The notes beneath the pieces are model-generated. The model was not told where the DNA came from and ran no database searches. It worked only from the letters and a program-made list of their open reading frames with translations. This document shows positions 42,924-53,400 of a stretch of 64,000 bases of DNA, in pieces. The translations under genes were made by a program, and so were the position numbers. Source of the DNA: Planctomycetota bacterium (GTDB lineage: Bacteria; Planctomycetota; UBA11346); contig BJHQ01000019.1 in assembly GCA_014193115.1 (NCBI GenBank), positions 28,719-92,718 on the forward strand, in the 5' to 3' direction. Within the stretch, counting starts at the first letter, position 1, and each line of letters starts with the position of its first letter.

Positions 42924-43754
42924 TCACGGTCCCTGGTGGCGCTGCCGCCACTGGGTCGGGGTCAGGCCATGGCAGCGTTGGAAGCAACGGCTGAGGCGTT
43001 GCCGATCGGTAAAACCGGCGGCGGCCGCGATGTCTGCGACCGGATCATTGGTCGAGGTCAGCAGCAGGCGGGCGCGTTCGAGCCGGCGGGCCTCCAGCCA
43101 GCGTCGTGGCGAGGTCCGCAGATGGCGGCGGAACAGCCGGGAAAGCCAGGCCGGCTGGCATCCGGCGGCCTGGGCCAGGCTGGCCACATCCCACGGCGCC
43201 TGGGGGCGCTGGGCGACGACCAGTTCGAGCTGGCGCAGGCTCGCCGGCATGCGCGCCTGCTCATCCGAGCCGAGATGGAGCAGGGCATCGAGGAACACCT
43301 CGCCTTCGGCCCTGGCCAGGGATTCGTCGATCGCCGATTGCCGCCAGCGCTGGACCAGGTGCTCAGCCAAGCTGATGATCCCAGGTTCATCCGGCAGCGT
43401 TCCCAGCACCACCTGGCCGGGCAGACGCGGGTCGTCGCCGCGACGCGGATCGCCCATGACCGGATCATCCGAGGTATGGGCGATGCCTGATTGCCACGGC
43501 CCTTCGAAACGCGGCACCAGGTGGACTCCGCCAAGCAGCCACGGTTGGCGACGGTCGGCCAGGTAGCGGATCCGGTGCCCCCACGGCAGCACCATGAAAC
43601 CGCCGGCGGGCAGCGGCAATTCCTTGCCGTAAGCCCAGACCTGGCCGAGGCCGCGCAGGCACCACAGCAGCATCCGGCTTTCGACCCGGGCAAAGGCGAT
43701 CTCCTGCCGCGGCAGGAACTGGAACTGGGCGGCGAGTCCGATGGCGGGGCCCAT
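42924..43754 (-). CDS. AraC-family transcriptional regulator
   Basis: A 276-residue regulator with an N-terminal sensing part (RQEIAFARVESRMLLWCLRG, FMVLPWGHRIRYLAD) and a C-terminal pair of helix-turn-helix motifs (DVASLAQAAGCQPAWLSRLF, PVADIAAAAGFTDRQRLSRC) ending in GLTPTQWR. I chose the ATG at 43754 because it avoids overlap with the galE gene upstream; longer readings extend into it. Neighbours on the same strand are galE and the anion transporter, but no target is evident. Confidence 0.88.
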   Translation of the reverse strand: MGPAIGLAAQFQFLPRQEIAFARVESRMLLWCLRGLGQVWAYGKELPLPAGGFMVLPWGHRIRYLADRRQPWLLGGVHLVPRFEGPWQSGIAHTSDDPVMGDPRRGDDPRLPGQVVLGTLPDEPGIISLAEHLVQRWRQSAIDESLARAEGEVFLDALLHLGSDEQARMPASLRQLELVVAQRPQAPWDVASLAQAAGCQPAWLSRLFRRHLRTSPRRWLEARRLERARLLLTSTNDPVADIAAAAGFTDRQRLSRCFQRCHGLTPTQWRQRHQGP

Positions 43755-43810
43755 GCCGGCATGCTGCCTGGGCAGTTCCCCTGTGGAATCCTTGGGCGCC
43801 GCCAGCCCGG

Positions 43811-44827
43811 TCAGGGAGCCGCTGCGAATCCCCGGGGATTCCCCACCTGCCACCGCCAGGCGTCGGAGCACATCGCGTCGAGCCCCAGTTCGGCGGTCCA
43901 CCCGAGCAGCTCCTTGGCCAGGGTCGGATCAGCGAAACTGACCGCCACATCGCCGCTGCGCCGTGAGGAAGGCTGCCACGGCACGCGCTTCCCGCTGGCC
44001 CGCTCGACCCCGGACACCAGCTCCAAGACCGACGTGCCGCGGCCGGTGCCGAGGTTGATCGCGACGCAGCCGGCCAGGCGATCGAGATGATCCACCGCCG
44101 CCAGGTGGCCACGGGCGAGATCGACCACATGCAGGTAATCCCGGATGCCGGTGCCGTCCGGGGTCGGCCAGTCAGTTCCGAAGACATTCAGGTGGGGCAG
44201 CCGGCCAACCGCGACCTGGAGCACGTAGGGCATCAGGTTGTTGGGCAGGCCCTGGGGATCCTCGCCGATCTGGCCGGACGGGTGGGCTCCGACCGGATTG
44301 AAGTAACGCAGCAGGGCGATCCGCCAGGCGGGATCGGAAGCGGCCAGGTCCCGGCAGATCTCCTCGATGATCCACTTGGTTTTGCCATAGGGATTGGTCG
44401 CACCAAGCGGAGCTGCTTCGCGCAGCGGCGGCGCACCGTGGCCATAGACCGTGGCTGATGAACTGAACACCAGCCGGCGGCAGCCGATCGCGGCCATCGC
44501 CTCCACCAAGTGCAACGTACCGGCCACGTTGTTCTGGTGGTAACGCAGCGGTTCGCGCACCGACTCGCCGACCGCCTTCAGTCCCGCGAAATGGATCACC
44601 GACTCGGGCTGGGCGATGGCCATGACCCGGTCCAGGCCCGGCCGATCGAGCAGGTCAACGCGGTGGAAATCCACTTCGCGACCGGTGAGACCTTCGACCC
44701 GGCGGAGGGATTCCTCACGGCTGTTGCTCAGGTTGTCGATCACCGTGACCGCGTCACCCCGGGCCAGGAGCTCGACGCAGGTGTGGGAACCGATGTAGCC
44801 GGCGCCGCCGGTGACGAGGATGCGCAT
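43811..44827 (-). CDS. galE: UDP-glucose 4-epimerase
   Basis: A 338-residue NAD-dependent epimerase that interconverts UDP-glucose and UDP-galactose for surface polysaccharide. The Rossmann motif is GGAGYIG (7-13), the catalytic pair is Y147 and K151 (NPYGKTKW), and VFSSSATVYG carries the serine. The substrate motifs LRYFNPVGAHPSG and IRDYLHVVDLARGH are present. The length matches GalE. It follows a glycosyltransferase gene with the same direction after 87 bases, which suggests a role in cell-surface sugar chains. Confidence 0.95.
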   Translation of the reverse strand: MRILVTGGAGYIGSHTCVELLARGDAVTVIDNLSNSREESLRRVEGLTGREVDFHRVDLLDRPGLDRVMAIAQPESVIHFAGLKAVGESVREPLRYHQNNVAGTLHLVEAMAAIGCRRLVFSSSATVYGHGAPPLREAAPLGATNPYGKTKWIIEEICRDLAASDPAWRIALLRYFNPVGAHPSGQIGEDPQGLPNNLMPYVLQVAVGRLPHLNVFGTDWPTPDGTGIRDYLHVVDLARGHLAAVDHLDRLAGCVAINLGTGRGTSVLELVSGVERASGKRVPWQPSSRRSGDVAVSFADPTLAKELLGWTAELGLDAMCSDAWRWQVGNPRGFAAAP

Positions 44828-44914
44828 CGTGGGCCGATTAACGGTCGCAACGCCACATCGCCAAGGGCCGGATGGGACAGACCGCGCCGATGCCTGACCC
44901 GGGCGACCGGATCC

Positions 44915-46042
44915 TCAACCGAGCAGCATCGCAGCGGTCCGCTCCAGGACCGAATCCAGGCCGTGGGATTCGGCTGCCGATCTGCACGCCGCGCGCGTCG
45001 CGTCGCTCCGGCCCAGGGCGCTCCAGGTGCGCATCGCCTCGGCCAGGGCCGACGGATCGTCGCCGTCCACGGTGGCACCGGTGCCGGTGGCCAGCACTTC
45101 GCAGCCGCCATTGTCCGCAGTGGTCACGACCGGAGTCCCCGCGGCGAGGGCCTCGATGGTGACGTTGGCGAACGGGTCGTAGCGGGTCGGCAGCACCAGC
45201 AGGTCGGCTCCGGCCAGCAGCTTTTCCGGCGCGCCGGTCGGTCCGAGAAAAGCGACCCGTCGGCTCAGGCCAAGGTCATGGGCCTGCCGGATGAATCGTT
45301 CGCCATCGCCGTCGCGGCCAGCCACAGCCAAGCGGATTTCCGTGGTCCTGGCCAGCGCGAGCACCGCACGGTCCAGTCCTTTCCGCTGGAAACCTGAGCC
45401 CAGGAACAGGGCGATCGGATGGTCGCCTGGCAGGGCGGCACGAAGCAGGTCCTGGCCGGCCGCGCGTTGTCGGGGATGGAACCGGTCGAGGTCGGCCCCG
45501 TTGCCGATGACCGTAAGATCCTCTGCCGGCAATCCGTGACGCCGCGCGGCGTCAGTCGCCACCAGCTGCGAATTGCACAGCACCCGTCGCTTTCGTCCGC
45601 GGAACGAAACCGCTGCAAGTGCGGTGGATTCCAGGCTGAGTTCGACCCGGTCGCGCCACCGGGTGGGCAGCCCCATGCGCTCCAGGTAGGTCGCGTGGCA
45701 GCCCATCCCCAGTCGGATCACGTCGTGGGGCCAGGTCCGGCCGAAGGCCAAGACCCGGTCATAGCCGGACCGCTCGACCTGACGGGCGACGGCGTTGGCA
45801 AATCCCTTGGCCCGCCACGGCCCGATGGCCCACGAACTCAGCCGGGCGAAGGTCACCCCAGGCGCTGGTGACGGCCCGTGTCGACGGCACAGGATCTCGA
45901 CCGCGTGGCCACGCTCGGCCAGGAATGCGGCAAGACAATCGAGGTTTTTCTCGACTCCGCCGTCGGCGGCATGGCGGTGATAGACGAGAGCGACGCGCAC
46001 GTCGCCATGCTGACCGGGCCAGGCGTCCAGATCCAGCCGCAT
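44915..46042 (-). CDS. GT4-type glycosyltransferase
   Basis: A 375-residue glycosyltransferase of GT-B fold. The N-terminal domain has the RVALVYHRHAADGGVEKNLD opening common in lipopolysaccharide core transferases, and the C-terminal donor domain has ALFLGSGFQRKGLDRAVLAL, then LAGADLLVLPTRYDPFANVT with the EX7E pattern. It likely adds a sugar to a lipid or polysaccharide at the inner membrane. A GTG 14 codons downstream (46000) could be the real start. It lies 37 bases after the large PQQ-type gene, in the same direction. Confidence 0.87.
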   Translation of the reverse strand: MRLDLDAWPGQHGDVRVALVYHRHAADGGVEKNLDCLAAFLAERGHAVEILCRRHGPSPAPGVTFARLSSWAIGPWRAKGFANAVARQVERSGYDRVLAFGRTWPHDVIRLGMGCHATYLERMGLPTRWRDRVELSLESTALAAVSFRGRKRRVLCNSQLVATDAARRHGLPAEDLTVIGNGADLDRFHPRQRAAGQDLLRAALPGDHPIALFLGSGFQRKGLDRAVLALARTTEIRLAVAGRDGDGERFIRQAHDLGLSRRVAFLGPTGAPEKLLAGADLLVLPTRYDPFANVTIEALAAGTPVVTTADNGGCEVLATGTGATVDGDDPSALAEAMRTWSALGRSDATRAACRSAAESHGLDSVLERTAAMLLG

Positions 46043-46079
46043 GCGGTCTGGCGGGACGGGCCTCAGCTCCGCTGGGCCG

Positions 46080-49000
46080 TCACGGACCGACGCAGATGAC
46101 GCTGCCGTCGTGCAGGCTCAGCCACGCCTGTCCGCCAGCGGCGATGATGCCGTCTTGGATCGGCGACGCCGGCAGCTCCAGAGTTGCGCGTTCCTGGCCG
46201 TCCTTGCCGATCCAGCGCAGCCAGCCCGGAGACAGCACCGGATCGCGGATCGTCGGTCTGCTCGGCTCGCTGTCCCAGTACGGCAGCGGCGATTTTGCAG
46301 CGGTGCCTGGTTCGATCCGCGGTCCAGCGACGAGCATGGCATCACCAGCCAGGAACAAGGCCCAGATCGGTTCATCACCGACCACCCGCGACCACAGCGG
46401 CGTGGCGAGTTCGGAAAAGGCCAGGCTTTTTCCAGCATGGATCGGTGGCTGGAAGGTCCTCGGCAACGCCCGCGCCTTGACCAGGGCGTCGCGACTGAAT
46501 GCGAACAGAGCTCCGCCCGGCATCGCGGTGAGGTCAAAGTTCAAGTCATCGCGCATCGGCAGCCCGTAGCAGTTGACGCCGTAGACGGTCTGGTCGTCCC
46601 ACGCCAGATGCATGCCCCGGGCGCCGAGCGCGGCCAGATCGGCCCGCGGCACATGTGAGCCGTTGATGAACGAGCACTGCGATTGCTTGATGGGACTGGG
46701 CTGGGCCGCCCAAGGACCGTGGTAGTTCGAGCTTTGCCCGAGCCAATCGCGCTGCTCCGGCTTTTTTTCGTGGATGGCCTGGGCATTGGCCGGGCCGATC
46801 GGCGAGCTGCTGCGCACGGTCGCGAGCAGCCCGGCATCCGAGGTCTGCAAGTGGTCGGGGAAACGGCTCGGCGGGTCCTTCGGATCGAGGGCCAATCCGG
46901 CGCACCACAGCCGGCCTTGGGAATCCTCGGTCAGGCAGTCATTGTTGCCTGAACCGCCGGCTCCACCGCGATCGCACAGGCTGACCATCGCGGACCGCGT
47001 CGGCCAAGCCAGGCGGCGGTGCGCCTTCAGGTCGCCGGTGGTGGCATCCAACTGGGCGTACCACAGTCCCTGCATCGCATTCAACCCAGCGACGGCGTGG
47101 ATGATCCCATCGCGCAGCGCCACTGGCGCAGGCACCGGAAAGCGCGATTCAAGCTGGCCGTGGACCACGATCTGCTCATCGATCGGACTGATCCGCCGCC
47201 GCCAGGCCAGACGGCCGGTGGCGGTGTCGAGGGCATAGACCCGACCATCGTGGCAGCCGAACACGGTCATCGCCCCGGCGACGGTCGGGGGTGCGTCGAT
47301 CACTCCATCGGCAGAGAATCTCCAGACTTCTGCGCCATCGGCGCGGCGCAGCGCGACGACCTCGTGGCGATAGGGCAGCGCCGCCAGCACCAGGTCGCCA
47401 GACACCACCGGAGCGGTGATGACCACCGGATGGCGATGCTGCGCCCGCCACGACATCTGGGCGAGCTGGCTGGACCAGTCGGGAGTGGCAAGCCGGGTCC
47501 GCCAGCGCAGCACGGGCGGGCCAGCCAGGGCGTCGCCGCGGCTGCTCCGGGCCAGGTCAGCGCGGAACTGGCCACCCGCAACGACTGGTCCAGGAGCGAC
47601 ACCGAAGGCAGGACCGGTTTCCAGTCCGCCCGGAGCGAGCCGAACGCCGGCGTCCACGGTACGCACGGCGTATTGGCCGCTGGTCCGGCCGGTGAAGCAG
47701 ATGCAATGGCGCAGCGGGCAAAAGAGCAGGCCTTCTCCAGAGATGGTTCCGATCTTGCAGGAAAAATCGATGGGCATGGAACCGATCCCGTCGGTTTCCG
47801 CAGCGACGACCTGGGTGAAGGCGCTGCGGATCAGCCCGGCAGTCAGATTGCCGGTGGCGCAGGCCCATCTGCCATAGCCTGCCCCCAGGCCGGCGGGACG
47901 CTGCTCACGGATGGCGCCGCTGGCCGGATCGACCAGGCAGATCATTTTGCTGTCGAGGATGGCCATGGCGTTCCCCACCAGGCCGACCTGGAGTTCCCGG
48001 GAGTTCCCGGCAAAGGGTAACCGCCAGGCCACCACCCCGGTGGCCGAAACCAAGGCGACCACCTCGCTGGAGGTGGCGATCAGCCCCAACCCGGCTCCCT
48101 GGCCGAACCACACCGCCTTCGCATCCCCAAGCTGTTCAGCGGTGGTCGACCACAGCGGTTTGCCATCGCCGGATCGGAAGGCGGACAGACTGGTAAACGG
48201 AATGACCCGCATGCCCAACGGAGAATTGCCCTGCTGCGGACGGGGACCTCCGACCAGCACCAGTACGTCGCCATCGGCTGAGCCGGCGATGACGTTGGCC
48301 GAGCTCGTCATCCACGCAGGATTCCAGGGATTGCTCGGTGTCGGCGCGAATCCGGTCGCACCATCCGCGCGAATGGCGATGACCCGATCACCAGCGGAGA
48401 GAATCTGGGTGACTGGTCCTTGGGCCACGGCCGGTCCTTGGGCCACGGCCGGTCCTTGGGTCGCGGCAGTGCGTCCGAGTTCCCGTCCATCAGCCAGGTC
48501 CCAGGCCACCAAATCCTGAGAAAGTGGCGCTTTTCCATTCTTTCCGCCTTGCCACATCACCGATTCATCGCGGATCCGCGGCATGCTGGGGCCGGAAGGC
48601 AGCGCGGCGAGGATGCCTCGCGGCGTGATCGTCACCACATTGCCGCAGAACGGTCGCACCCAACGGATCAGACCGTTGTGGGCGTCGCGAACCTCCATCG
48701 ATCCAGGACCTTCCTTGTCGAGGAAGAGTCCTCCGCTGCGGGCGAACAGCAGTTGGGATTGGAGCCCGGCGCTGACGTACACCCCGCAGCCGGCCAGGCT
48801 GACCGTGACACCCTTCTGCTCGCGGACATTCTGGTAGACGCCATCCAGCCATTGCATCCAGCCCGACGGCCGCGTCGATTCGCCCTTGGCCGCCTGGGGT
48901 GTCAGGGACAGCAACGAAGCCCGCTTGATCGCCACGGCATCGTTGGAGATCTGCAGGCCGCCGGCACTGAAGCTTGGAGCGTGGTCGGTGGCCCCGGCCA

Positions 49001-49466
49001 TGGCATCCACCGGCATCCGCCAGGCGCCATCGGCATCCCTGGTCGCGCCCAATGCGGCTCCAGCCTGGTCACCGCCGCGGCGCACGATCACCCGGCCACG
49101 CGGCACCACCACCCGAGCAATTTCCGAGGGATTCACCTTCGACCAGTCCGCCACCACGACCAGATCGATCAGGTCGCTGGCATAGGGCAAGTGGCTGAAA
49201 TCCGGAACCACCAGGATCGTGGCCCGGCCGGAAAGACCCTCGCCCGTCCATGCCTTTCGGGCAGCGTCGGCCACCGCCGGGTCGGTGGTCAGAACTTGGA
49301 CCAGGCGCCTGCTGTCGGCGCACCAGGTCGCAGCGGCGGCTCCATCCGTGGCACCAAGTTCGACCACCAACAGGTCGGAACCGAGCGGCTCCGCGGCGTT
49401 CGTTCCTGCGGCCAGGCAGACCAGCAGCGTGAGCGCCGTCAGCAGGTCAGCTCGATTCCAGATCAT
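46080..49466 (-). CDS. Giant secreted PQQ-type propeller with methyltransferase-like N-terminus (1)
   Basis: A 1128-residue exported protein with a signal peptide (LLTALTLLVCLAAGTNAAE). Residues about 30-135 read like a Rossmann methyltransferase (LLVVELGATDGAAAATWCAD, LVVVADWSKVNPSEIARVVV, RGRVIVRRG). The rest holds BamB/PQQ-type blade repeats (VVSGDLVLAALPYRHEVVAL, DGRVYALDTATGRLAWRRR, GIHAVAGLN-type turns). The start overlaps the stop of the TIGR03067 gene (ATGA). Proteins of this order occur in planctomycetes; the role is not established. SAM is not expected in the periplasm, so the fold may bind another ligand. Confidence 0.82.
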   Translation of the reverse strand: MIWNRADLLTALTLLVCLAAGTNAAEPLGSDLLVVELGATDGAAAATWCADSRRLVQVLTTDPAVADAARKAWTGEGLSGRATILVVPDFSHLPYASDLIDLVVVADWSKVNPSEIARVVVPRGRVIVRRGGDQAGAALGATRDADGAWRMPVDAMAGATDHAPSFSAGGLQISNDAVAIKRASLLSLTPQAAKGESTRPSGWMQWLDGVYQNVREQKGVTVSLAGCGVYVSAGLQSQLLFARSGGLFLDKEGPGSMEVRDAHNGLIRWVRPFCGNVVTITPRGILAALPSGPSMPRIRDESVMWQGGKNGKAPLSQDLVAWDLADGRELGRTAATQGPAVAQGPAVAQGPVTQILSAGDRVIAIRADGATGFAPTPSNPWNPAWMTSSANVIAGSADGDVLVLVGGPRPQQGNSPLGMRVIPFTSLSAFRSGDGKPLWSTTAEQLGDAKAVWFGQGAGLGLIATSSEVVALVSATGVVAWRLPFAGNSRELQVGLVGNAMAILDSKMICLVDPASGAIREQRPAGLGAGYGRWACATGNLTAGLIRSAFTQVVAAETDGIGSMPIDFSCKIGTISGEGLLFCPLRHCICFTGRTSGQYAVRTVDAGVRLAPGGLETGPAFGVAPGPVVAGGQFRADLARSSRGDALAGPPVLRWRTRLATPDWSSQLAQMSWRAQHRHPVVITAPVVSGDLVLAALPYRHEVVALRRADGAEVWRFSADGVIDAPPTVAGAMTVFGCHDGRVYALDTATGRLAWRRRISPIDEQIVVHGQLESRFPVPAPVALRDGIIHAVAGLNAMQGLWYAQLDATTGDLKAHRRLAWPTRSAMVSLCDRGGAGGSGNNDCLTEDSQGRLWCAGLALDPKDPPSRFPDHLQTSDAGLLATVRSSSPIGPANAQAIHEKKPEQRDWLGQSSNYHGPWAAQPSPIKQSQCSFINGSHVPRADLAALGARGMHLAWDDQTVYGVNCYGLPMRDDLNFDLTAMPGGALFAFSRDALVKARALPRTFQPPIHAGKSLAFSELATPLWSRVVGDEPIWALFLAGDAMLVAGPRIEPGTAAKSPLPYWDSEPSRPTIRDPVLSPGWLRWIGKDGQERATLELPASPIQDGIIAAGGQAWLSLHDGSVICVGP

Positions 49467-50359
49467 TGCCGTTTCATGATCCACAGGTTGATGTTGCCAT
49501 CGGATTGGAATCGCGTCGGGCGAGCCCGTTCCTTGGGCGGAGTGGTGGCTTTGAAGCCGCTCTCGGGATAGCACACCTTGAGCGTGTCCTCATCGATGAA
49601 TTCGTAGATCGCCGGCAGATAGCCGTCTTCAGGCGGCGCGGGATTGCCACCTTTGGCGTTCTGCCAATCCATCTGCTTCGGGGTGGTGGTCGGATCGATG
49701 GTGTAGTCTGCCGCCACCCTGAATCCCGGGTGCTTGGGGGACTCGCGCCATTCGATCCGTTCCTTGGTGATGACGCAGACTTGGCCGGCCGAAGGACCGG
49801 GCGGGATCTTGTCGGCGGCATCGTCGAAGCTGATCAGCATCGACCAGGTGCCGACCAGGCGTTCCTGATCGGTGCGCGAGGTATCGATCGGACGGGGTTT
49901 TTGCCCAGAGATCCGTTCGAGCAGGAAGAACGTGGTCGTGCCCCCGCCAGTATGGACGCTGGGTCGCCCGAGTTCCGGTTTGATATGGCGGAACGTGATC
50001 CGCAGGAAGTTCGGCAGATAGACATCATAAATGCCAGGACAAGTGGCACTGCCGGTGGTCAGATCGAACGCCGGGATCTTCACGGTCGCCTTTCCCTTCA
50101 CTTCGGTCAATTCTGACACCGTGAATTGGCCAGCCATCAGTTCCTTGCCGTCCCGGTCGAGCCAGGTCATCCGATCCGCGGCGAAATCAACGTGGGAATC
50201 TGGGTGCGAGCCGGTCTTGTCCGGCTTGTCCTCGGCGAACACCGCCAGCGGGCGCCACGATCCGTGCATCTGATCAAGATCGGATGCGACGGCTTGGCCC
50301 AGGACGAGCAAAAGCGCGCTGCACGCCATGATGAAGATGGATCGATTGGACCGTGGCAT
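49463..50359 (-). CDS. TIGR03067-like secreted protein, two repeats
   Basis: A 298-residue exported protein with a signal peptide (IFIMACSALLLVLGQAVA). It contains two halves of a lipocalin-like domain known as TIGR03067, a planctomycete family: first [20 protein letters not shown], and second QERLVGTWSMLISFDDAADK with VCVITKERIEWRESPKHPG and FIDEDTLKVCYPESG. The function is unknown. It lies between the two giant PQQ-type proteins, 106 bases after the first and overlapping the second by 4 bases, so all three are likely one operon. Confidence 0.82.
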   Translation of the reverse strand: MPRSNRSIFIMACSALLLVLGQAVASDLDQMHGSWRPLAVFAEDKPDKTGSHPDSHVDFAADRMTWLDRDGKELMAGQFTVSELTEVKGKATVKIPAFDLTTGSATCPGIYDVYLPNFLRITFRHIKPELGRPSVHTGGGTTTFFLLERISGQKPRPIDTSRTDQERLVGTWSMLISFDDAADKIPPGPSAGQVCVITKERIEWRESPKHPGFRVAADYTIDPTTTPKQMDWQNAKGGNPAPPEDGYLPAIYEFIDEDTLKVCYPESGFKATTPPKERARPTRFQSDGNINLWIMKRQ

Positions 50360-50465
50360 GGGTTTCTCCTGGCGGCCAGACCGGTCGACCGCAAAGAAGA
50401 TACTGCGAAATCCCTATCCGTTGAGCGTCGTTTTGCGACGCCGCCACCTGAAAATGCGCCTTGGT

Positions 50466-53400
50466 TCAGTCTCCGCCGAGCGCCACCAGCGACCCGTCTT
50501 CGCAGCTCACCAGCAACCGTCCCTCAGCTGCGGCCAGGCCGCATTCGGTCACCCGGGCGGGCACGGCGAGCTCTTGCACCAGCTTGCCGTCGGCCGCTGC
50601 GAGCACCTGGACGAACCCCGGTCCACCGCCCCGCGGTCCACCGCCGATATACACCCGGTCGCCGGCTTTGATCAACGCGCTGTAGGACGTTTTGTTGCCC
50701 AGGGCGGCCACCGACGCGGCCCACACCGGATTCTTGTTGGGTCCACCCACCGCCAGGCACTGCACCACGGCCGACTGGTTGGCGCGTACCGGATGCCGCG
50801 CTCCGGTGGTGGGATCGGTGAGGATGAAGGCCTGCCCGCCGTCGACGGCCAGACGATGGCCACGGCCGGGACCCTGCATGGCACCGCCCCAGCCATGGGT
50901 CGAACCGCCGCGACTTTCGTCGGTGCGGAAGCGGATCCGGTCGCCATTGCGGTCGAGCAGGATGGGCGGTGCTCCGGCCGTGACATCCTTCAGATCCACC
51001 GCCAGATGCAGTTGTTTTCCGATCCACCACGATTTGCCGTCCGCATCGGCGACGGCCAGGCCATTGGTGACGACGGCCCGGGTGTCAGCCGAAACCACCC
51101 GCTGGGAGAGCACCGCGCCAGTGGCCGCGGCGAGGGCCCAGCAGCGCAACCCGGACAGATCGGTGTGGTGGCCTGCGACGGCGATGACCGTGTCGCCAAG
51201 CACCAGCGTGCTCCCTGGCAGCGGGAACGCCGACGCGAGGTGCCCATGCTGCATGGCGACCCCATCGGTCGGGGCAGCGAGGAACCGCCAGGCCAGGCTG
51301 CCATCGGACAGGCGCAGCGCCGTCACCGAACCATCGTCGCAACCAAACACCGCCAGGCCGAGGTCCGGGACCAGAGTCGGCGGACTGTCGACTTTTCCAT
51401 TGGCCAGGAAGCGCCAGCGCGGCTTGCCGGTATCGGCTGCGAAGGCGAGCACTGCGTGGATTTCCGGAGCGGCGACCACGACCAGTCCAGCAGCAGCCAC
51501 CGGTGCGGTCAGCGCACCAAGATAGCGTTCGCTGTTGCGGCGATCGGCGTCCAGCGGACCGCTCACCGTCTTGGCTGCCTGGATCGTCCAGCGTTCGCTC
51601 AGGTCTTTTGGGCCGAGCGCGGCGCCGGCCGACAAGCGTTGGGTATTTCCGAGAAAGCATTTCCATCCGCCGGTCGGGGCGCCGGCCGCTGCTGGAATTG
51701 AGCCAGCCCGGACCAGCCGGGCATCGTCGGCGATCGGCGAGCCGGGCAACCTGGGAGCCAGCGCTTCGTAGCCGCGGGTGTAGTCGCCGCAGTCGCAGGC
51801 GGTCGGCAGCACGAACACCAGGCCGTTGGCCGGGAAGACGCCTTGGCCGCAGGCGCTGCGCGCGCCGAAGAATCCGCGGGGTTTGTTGTCAGAACCGACG
51901 TACAGCCAGGCGTTCGCGATCAGGCAGTCGACGGTGGCCCGGGAAGAAGTGCAGGCGCTGTTGGCCCGGGCAGAGCGTCCGCCGACGGTCAGCGTCTCGC
52001 CGATCGGCGTGCCGGTGCGGGCCGCGAAGCGATGGATGCCCATGCCATCCATCAAGATCACTTCGCCACCGCGGATCACCACCCGCTGGGAGGCGTTGTC
52101 GTAGAGTTGGCCGACCTGATAGCTTTTCTGCCATAGCTCGCGGCCGTCCTTGGCATCGAGCACGGCGACGGTGTGGCCCTGGCGGGCCTGATAACTGGCG
52201 GTGTGCAGCGCCACCAGTCCATCCGCCACGCTCATCGGCTTGAACCCGGCCCGGCCCTGGAACGGTCCGGTCTTCTTATCGATCAGGTCGCGAACCGGAT
52301 GGACCTGTTCGTTGCGCCAGCGCGGCGCGCCGTCAGCCAGGGCGAAGGCCGCCACCGCCTGGACCTGACCCGACGCGTCATAGCGTTCGCGTTTTCCAGG
52401 CTGCACCGCTTCGGCAGCCAGGACCTGGTCGCCGCTCACCACCGGCGAGAACCAGGACGCTCCTTGCAGCGTCTTCTGCCAACGCCGCGCTCCGGTGCGG
52501 CGGTCGAGCACGATCAGCTCCGGACCATAGCCCTGGACGATCACCTGGTCGGAAACGACGAACCACGGCACGACATCGCGCCGGTTCTTGGTTCCGCCCT
52601 CGTCGATCTCGATCGCTGCGACGCTGCCTTTGCTCAGAGCCTGATCAAAGGTCTGGAGCAGTTTGCCAGTGGCCAGATCGAAGGCGACCAGCGGCGCCAC
52701 CGAGCGCTGCCGGCGCCAATCGGTGCCGGGCGCTGCGGCCGTAGCACTGCCATAACAATAGATCCGTCCATCGCTTAGGGCGACATCGTCATGATGCGCA
52801 AGCTGGGCCGGAATCCGCCAGAGCAGCAAGCCATTGCCGGCATCACGGCACACCAGATCGCCGGTGCCGTTGTCAACCACCACCAGCCGTCCATCGGCGA
52901 TGCGCACGGCTTTTCCGTCGGCGGTGCCGTCCTCCATCGCCGGACCGTGCTGCCACTGCACCGCCTGGGGAAAGCCGGCGACCCGATCCTTGCTGACGCA
53001 ATTGCCGGTGGCGTCATACCAGTGCTGGAACCAGCCATCGATGCGCTCATCAGCGATCTTCGCCACCGCCTGCCATTGCCCTTTCCGATGCAGATAGGCG
53101 GCCCCGCGCACCGCCAGAACCCGTTGGATTTCCGCGTCTTTCAGACGTTCGCTGGCCGAGACCACCAGGTTCACGAACCGATCGGGATGCGGCAGATGGC
53201 CATCACTGGACAGGGTTCCGACGATGACCCGCCCGCCCAATCCGCGCTCGTGGATCGCTGCCCGGGCGGTGTCGGCCAGCCGCGCAGCGTCGGCAGCCAA
53301 GGAATCGGCCACCAGCCAATGGACCAGCAGTCGTCCGTCGGTCGCCAGGTCGAGCGGCAGATCGGCGCTTCCACCGACGACCACCGCCAATCCCTCCGCG